Positions 6,958-9,375 of a stretch of DNA of 9,375 bases are shown piece after piece. The translations under genes were made by a program, and so were the position numbers. Position 1 is the stretch's first letter, and each line of letters begins with the position of its first letter. Where the stretch lies: the NCBI GenBank assembly GCA_013288465.1, contig JABDBT010000093.1, forward strand, positions 1 through 9,375, read 5' to 3'. This DNA is from Bacteroidota bacterium. Its GTDB lineage: Bacteria > Bacteroidota > Bacteroidia > Sphingobacteriales > Sphingobacteriaceae. The notes beneath the pieces are model-generated. The model saw only the letters and a program-made list of their open reading frames with translations. It was not told the DNA's origin and did no database searches.

Positions 6958-7143
6958 TTATAAACTATTGATCCACTTCACCAGGTCATCGCGGCCTTTG
7001 CCGGTTTTTTGCTGAAGCTTGCCTAATAGTTCATCGTCTTTACCTTCTTCGCGTACCAGGTCGTCATCGGTCAAATGGCCATACGTTTGTTTTATTTTAC
7101 CTTTCAGCTCGTTCCAGTCGCCTTTTAATTCTAATTTGTCCAT
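6958..7143 (-). CDS. CsbD-family stress-response protein
   Basis: A 61-residue, highly charged helical protein matching the CsbD family: [24 protein letters not shown] in the first half (residues 6-29, quoted here as [14 protein letters not shown] and YGHLTDDDL), then [16 protein letters not shown] and a short C-terminal helix ending WINSL. Length and motif order fit the family. CsbD proteins in other bacteria belong to general stress regulons, but their biochemical role is not established. The gene is monocistronic, ends at the shared terminator and is preceded by a 126-bp intergenic region holding short direct and inverted repeats. Confidence 0.9.
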   Translation of the reverse strand: MDKLELKGDWNELKGKIKQTYGHLTDDDLVREEGKDDELLGKLQQKTGKGRDDLVKWINSL

Positions 7144-7170
7144 GATGTTTTTTATTTAGATGTGTTGTAG

Positions 7171-7187
7171 TAACATCTTTTAACATC
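7171..7187. repeat. Two TAACATC direct repeats spaced one helical turn upstream of the CsbD gene
   Basis: TAACATC occurs at 7171-7177 and again at 7181-7187, a 10-bp period. Part of the first copy also forms an inverted repeat, AGATGT (7158-7163) with ACATCT (7173-7178). The repeats lie 28-44 bp upstream of the CsbD start codon, where a regulator could bind. Function is inferred from position only. Confidence 0.35.
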
Positions 7188-7197
7188 ACTTGGTTTT

Positions 7198-7215
7198 GTC
7201 AATCGAAAAATTGAC
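7198..7215. repeat. Short inverted repeat between the acs end and the CsbD start
   Basis: GTCAAT (7198-7203) and ATTGAC (7210-7215) are perfect complements around CGAAAA. No T-run follows on either strand, so it is a poor terminator. It could be an operator or part of the csbD control region. Confidence 0.3.
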
Positions 7216-7233
7216 CTGCCATTCGCTGTTTTC

Positions 7234-7261
7234 ATTCTATAAACTATAAACCATGATCTAT
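7234..7261. repeat. Degenerate heptameric tandem repeat downstream of acs
   Basis: Four consecutive 7-base units can be read: ATTCTAT, AAACTAT, AAACCAT and GATCTAT, with a consensus close to AAACTAT. The array ends 8 bp before the acs stop codon on the minus strand (7272-7270). No hairpin or coding potential is apparent. Confidence 0.45.
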
Positions 7262-7269
7262 CAACTACC

Positions 7270-9171
7270 CTACAACGCCCCCGCCTTGATCTCATCCACC
7301 ACACCCGGATCAAGTAAAGTAGAAGTATCACCTAAGTTTGATGTATCGCCTTCGGCAATTTTCCTTAAAATACGGCGCATAATTTTACCCGACCGCGTTT
7401 TGGGCAGCCCGGTTACAAACTGAATTTTATCGGGTTTGGCTATAGCGCCTATAATGCGCGCCACGGTCATCATAATATCCTTGCGGGTAAGCTCATCATT
7501 GTCGTGCTTATTAGGGCATACCACAAAAGCATACACCCCCTGGCCTTTTATATCATGCGGATAACCTACCACGGCTGATTCAACCACGCTGCTATGCATA
7601 TTGATTGCATTTTCAACTTCGGCAGTGCCAATACGGTGGCCCGAAACATTTAACACATCATCCACCCGGCCCGTTATACGGTAATAGCCGTCCTCATCGC
7701 GCATACAACCATCACCGGTAAAATACAAGTTTGGGTAAGTAGCAAAATAAGTGGTACGACAGCGTTCGTGGTCGCCGTATGTAGTGCGCAATATGCCCGG
7801 CCATGGGAACTTGATACATAAATTACCATTTACGCCATTGCCTGTTATCTCGTTGCCGTGCTCATCAACCAAAATAGGTTGTACGCCGGGTAATGGCAAA
7901 GTAGCGAATGATGGTTTAAGCGGCGTAACATTCGCAATAGGCGATATCATAAAACCCGCGGTTTCGGTTTGCCACCAGGTATCAACAATGGGGCAATTGC
8001 CGTGGCCTATTTTTTCATCAAACCAATGCCATGCTTCCTCGTTTATGGGCTCTCCAACTGTTCCTAATTTGGTGAGCGAACTCAAATCCTTGCTCTTCAA
8101 TACATCATCGCCAAAACTCATTAACGAGCGAATAGCCGTTGGCGCTGTATATAATATGTTCACTTTAAATTTCTCTACGATCTCCCATAACCTTCCCGGA
8201 CCTGGATAGGTAGGTATCCCCTCAAACATTACGGCAGTAGCCCCTTGCGATAACGGCCCATAAACAATATAGGAGTGGCCTGTTATCCAGCCAATATCGG
8301 CGGTACAGAAATAAACCTCGCCGGGGTTATATTGAAAAGCATTGGTAAAGGTATAACCTGTATAAACCATATACCCACCGCAGGTATGTACCACCCCTTT
8401 GGGTTTGCCAGTCGAACCCGAAGTATATAGGATGAACAGCATATCTTCGGCATCCATTTCTTCGGCGGGGCAATCGGGGTTTCCTTGTGTTTCCACTTTC
8501 TTAACTTCATCTTCCCACCAAACATCGCGGCCTTTTATCATGGAAACAGGTGTGCGGGTACGGGTAAGCACGATCACCTTTTCAACCGACGCGCATTGAA
8601 CCAGCGCGTCGTCGATAATTGATTTTAAAGGCACTTCCTTATTACCCCTGAAACTGCCATCAGCCGTTATCACGATATTACAGGTTGCATCCTGTATCCT
8701 GTCGGATATGGATTGCGCCGAAAATCCGCCAAAAACAACAGAATGAATAGCGCCTATCCTTGCACAGGCCAGTACCGCTATGGCCAACTCGGGCACCATA
8801 GGCATATATATACATATACGGTCGCCTTTTTTGGCGCCATTGTTTTTAAGCACATTGGCAAACTGGCAAACTTTAGCGTGTAGCTGCCGGTAGGTTAATA
8901 TACGATGGTCTTCTTTCGGGTCGTTTGGCTCCCATATAATAGCGGGCTTATCGCCTAAGGTTTCCAGGTGGCGGTCGAGGCAGTTTTCGGTAATATTAAG
9001 TTTCGCACCCTGGAACCACTTCACATTTGGCTCCTTAAAGTTCCACTCTAATACCTTGTCCCATTTTTTCTTCCATAAAAAATTGTTGGCAATGCCTTCC
9101 CAAAATTGCTCGGGTTGCTCTACGCTTTGCTTATAAACCTGTTGGTACTGTTCAAATGAGGTGATTTTCAT
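7270..9171 (-). CDS. acs: Acetyl-CoA synthetase (AMP-forming)
   Basis: A 633-residue cytoplasmic enzyme of the ANL adenylate-forming superfamily. It activates acetate with ATP and CoA to acetyl-CoA, AMP and pyrophosphate, feeding acetate into the TCA cycle or lipid synthesis. The full set of motifs is present: ATP-binding YTSGSTGKPKGVVH (249-262), GEP (373-375), DTWWQTETAG (397-406, with W400 at the acetate-pocket position), YFTGDG (483-488), hinge GRVDDVLNVSGHR (501-513), and the C-terminal PKTRSGKIMRR (590-600), where K596 is the catalytic lysine that protein acetylation inactivates in other bacteria. The N-terminal Acs domain (EQFWEGIAN) is intact and the length is normal. WWQTETAG has Ala where Gly is commoner, which I regard as lineage variation. 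The gene is monocistronic and divergent from rpmB, with a palindrome just upstream. Confidence 0.97.
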   Translation of the reverse strand: MKITSFEQYQQVYKQSVEQPEQFWEGIANNFLWKKKWDKVLEWNFKEPNVKWFQGAKLNITENCLDRHLETLGDKPAIIWEPNDPKEDHRILTYRQLHAKVCQFANVLKNNGAKKGDRICIYMPMVPELAIAVLACARIGAIHSVVFGGFSAQSISDRIQDATCNIVITADGSFRGNKEVPLKSIIDDALVQCASVEKVIVLTRTRTPVSMIKGRDVWWEDEVKKVETQGNPDCPAEEMDAEDMLFILYTSGSTGKPKGVVHTCGGYMVYTGYTFTNAFQYNPGEVYFCTADIGWITGHSYIVYGPLSQGATAVMFEGIPTYPGPGRLWEIVEKFKVNILYTAPTAIRSLMSFGDDVLKSKDLSSLTKLGTVGEPINEEAWHWFDEKIGHGNCPIVDTWWQTETAGFMISPIANVTPLKPSFATLPLPGVQPILVDEHGNEITGNGVNGNLCIKFPWPGILRTTYGDHERCRTTYFATYPNLYFTGDGCMRDEDGYYRITGRVDDVLNVSGHRIGTAEVENAINMHSSVVESAVVGYPHDIKGQGVYAFVVCPNKHDNDELTRKDIMMTVARIIGAIAKPDKIQFVTGLPKTRSGKIMRRILRKIAEGDTSNLGDTSTLLDPGVVDEIKAGAL

Positions 9172-9195
9172 AACTTGTTTAAATGGTGGCGTAAA

Positions 9196-9210
9196 TTACA
9201 ATTTTTGTAA
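9196..9210. promoter_or_regulatory. Inverted repeat TTACAA-N3-TTGTAA upstream of acs, possible operator
   Basis: A perfect 6-bp dyad, TTACAA (9196-9201) and TTGTAA (9205-9210), lies 24-38 bp upstream of the acs ATG in the divergent acs/rpmB region. Its symmetry and position suit a dimeric transcription factor controlling acs. No regulator can be named from the sequence. Confidence 0.4.
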
Positions 9211-9255
9211 ACACGCACCCGAAAAAACTATTTGAAAAAATAATTAAAATTGGTA

Positions 9256-9286
9256 TTGCCTATTTGAGTTAAAATCCTGATATTTG
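9256..9286 (+). promoter_or_regulatory. Probable promoter of rpmB
   Basis: A -33 TTG (9256-9258) is followed after 20 nt by GATATTTG (9279-9286), one mismatch from the Bacteroidota -7 consensus TAnnTTTG. This would give a leader of roughly 38 nt before the rpmB ATG. Confidence 0.45.
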
Positions 9287-9310
9287 CAAACTCTTTTAAG
9301 AAAAAGGGGG

Positions 9311-9325
9311 ATAATTTAAAATTAT
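9311..9325. repeat. AT-rich perfect palindrome in the rpmB leader
   Basis: ATAATTT (9311-9317) and AAATTAT (9319-9325) are exact complements around a single A, 5 bp before the rpmB start. It may simply be the unstructured AT-rich leader typical of Bacteroidota translation starts, or a weak regulatory site. Confidence 0.3.
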
Positions 9326-9330
9326 TTGTC

Positions 9331-9375
9331 ATGTCAAGAATTTGTGATCTAACAGGAAAAGGATCTTTGGTTGGT
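9331..9375 (+). CDS. rpmB: Ribosomal protein bL28, 5' end only
   Basis: The first 15 codons run off the right edge and read MSRICDLTGKGSLVG, which matches the conserved N-terminus of bacterial L28 (M-S-R/K-x-C-x-[IL]-TGK-x-x-x-VG). L28 is a 50S subunit protein. In Bacteroidota it is usually followed by rpmG, which would lie outside the window. The call rests on a short stretch, but the motif and the promoter-like upstream sequence agree. Confidence 0.85.
   Translation, partial: MSRICDLTGKGSLVG

Noticed and set aside
6384..7143. Uma2-family protein and CsbD as a toxin-antitoxin or defence pair
   Set aside because: They are convergent, share only a terminator, and CsbD is a common stand-alone stress protein; nothing supports a joint system.
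7197..7202. TTGACA on the minus strand upstream of the CsbD gene as a sigma-70 -35 box
   Set aside because: There is no TATAAT-like box at the right spacing, and Bacteroidota primary sigma factors use a different consensus.
7198..7215. Inverted repeat as the acs terminator
   Set aside because: The 6-bp stem is AT-rich and is followed by AAAACC rather than a T-tract on the minus strand.
7751..8209. 152-codon open frame on the plus strand opposite acs, and similar frames opposite lpxB, surE and the beta-helix gene
   Set aside because: They lie wholly inside strongly recognised genes, show no domain or signal features, and read as antisense shadows.

Overview
The window looks like a chromosomal segment from a Bacteroidota bacterium, most likely family Sphingobacteriaceae (Mucilaginibacter/Pedobacter-like). 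I infer this from the protein style of LpxB, SurE, Acs and the L28 start, the absence of Shine-Dalgarno sequences, and Bacteroidota-type promoter boxes (TTG...TAnnTTTG). GC content is moderate, by eye about 40-47% in most genes. No database search was possible, so the taxon is an inference.

Left part (1-3360): a plus-strand pair of secreted carbohydrate-active proteins, 21 bp apart and presumably one operon. The first is a GH29 alpha-L-fucosidase. The second is a right-handed beta-helix protein of unassigned enzyme family. Together they suggest degradation of a fucose-containing polysaccharide. No SusC/SusD, sensor or sigma factor lies inside the window. A 219-bp gap (3356-3574) between convergent genes carries a ~160-bp imperfect inverted repeat resembling a REP/BIME or MITE-type intergenic element.

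Middle part (3575-6357), mostly minus strand: lpxB (lipid A disaccharide synthase) sits behind, and overlaps by 4 nt (ATGA), a gene for an 88-residue membrane protein. surE (5'/3'-nucleotidase) lies further upstream on the same strand. A plus-strand gene for a 188-residue exported protein of unknown function lies between surE and the lpxB pair. It abuts the surE stop codon with no spacer and diverges from the lpxB pair, which has its own good promoter match.

Right part (6384-9375): a GC-poor Uma2-family (DUF820) putative nuclease gene faces a small CsbD-family stress protein gene, and the two share a bidirectional terminator. Then come a 126-bp intergenic region with short repeats and acs (AMP-forming acetyl-CoA synthetase) on the minus strand. 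A 159-bp divergent promoter region leads to the first 15 codons of rpmB (ribosomal protein L28) at the right edge.

Most of the window is housekeeping (lipid A synthesis, nucleotide turnover, acetate activation, ribosome). I see no CRISPR array, tRNA/rRNA, complete insertion sequence, phage or recognisable defence system. The less ordinary items are the long inverted repeat, the unassigned beta-helix protein next to the fucosidase, the orphan exported protein wedged beside surE, and promoter boxes placed so close to start codons that the transcripts may be leaderless.
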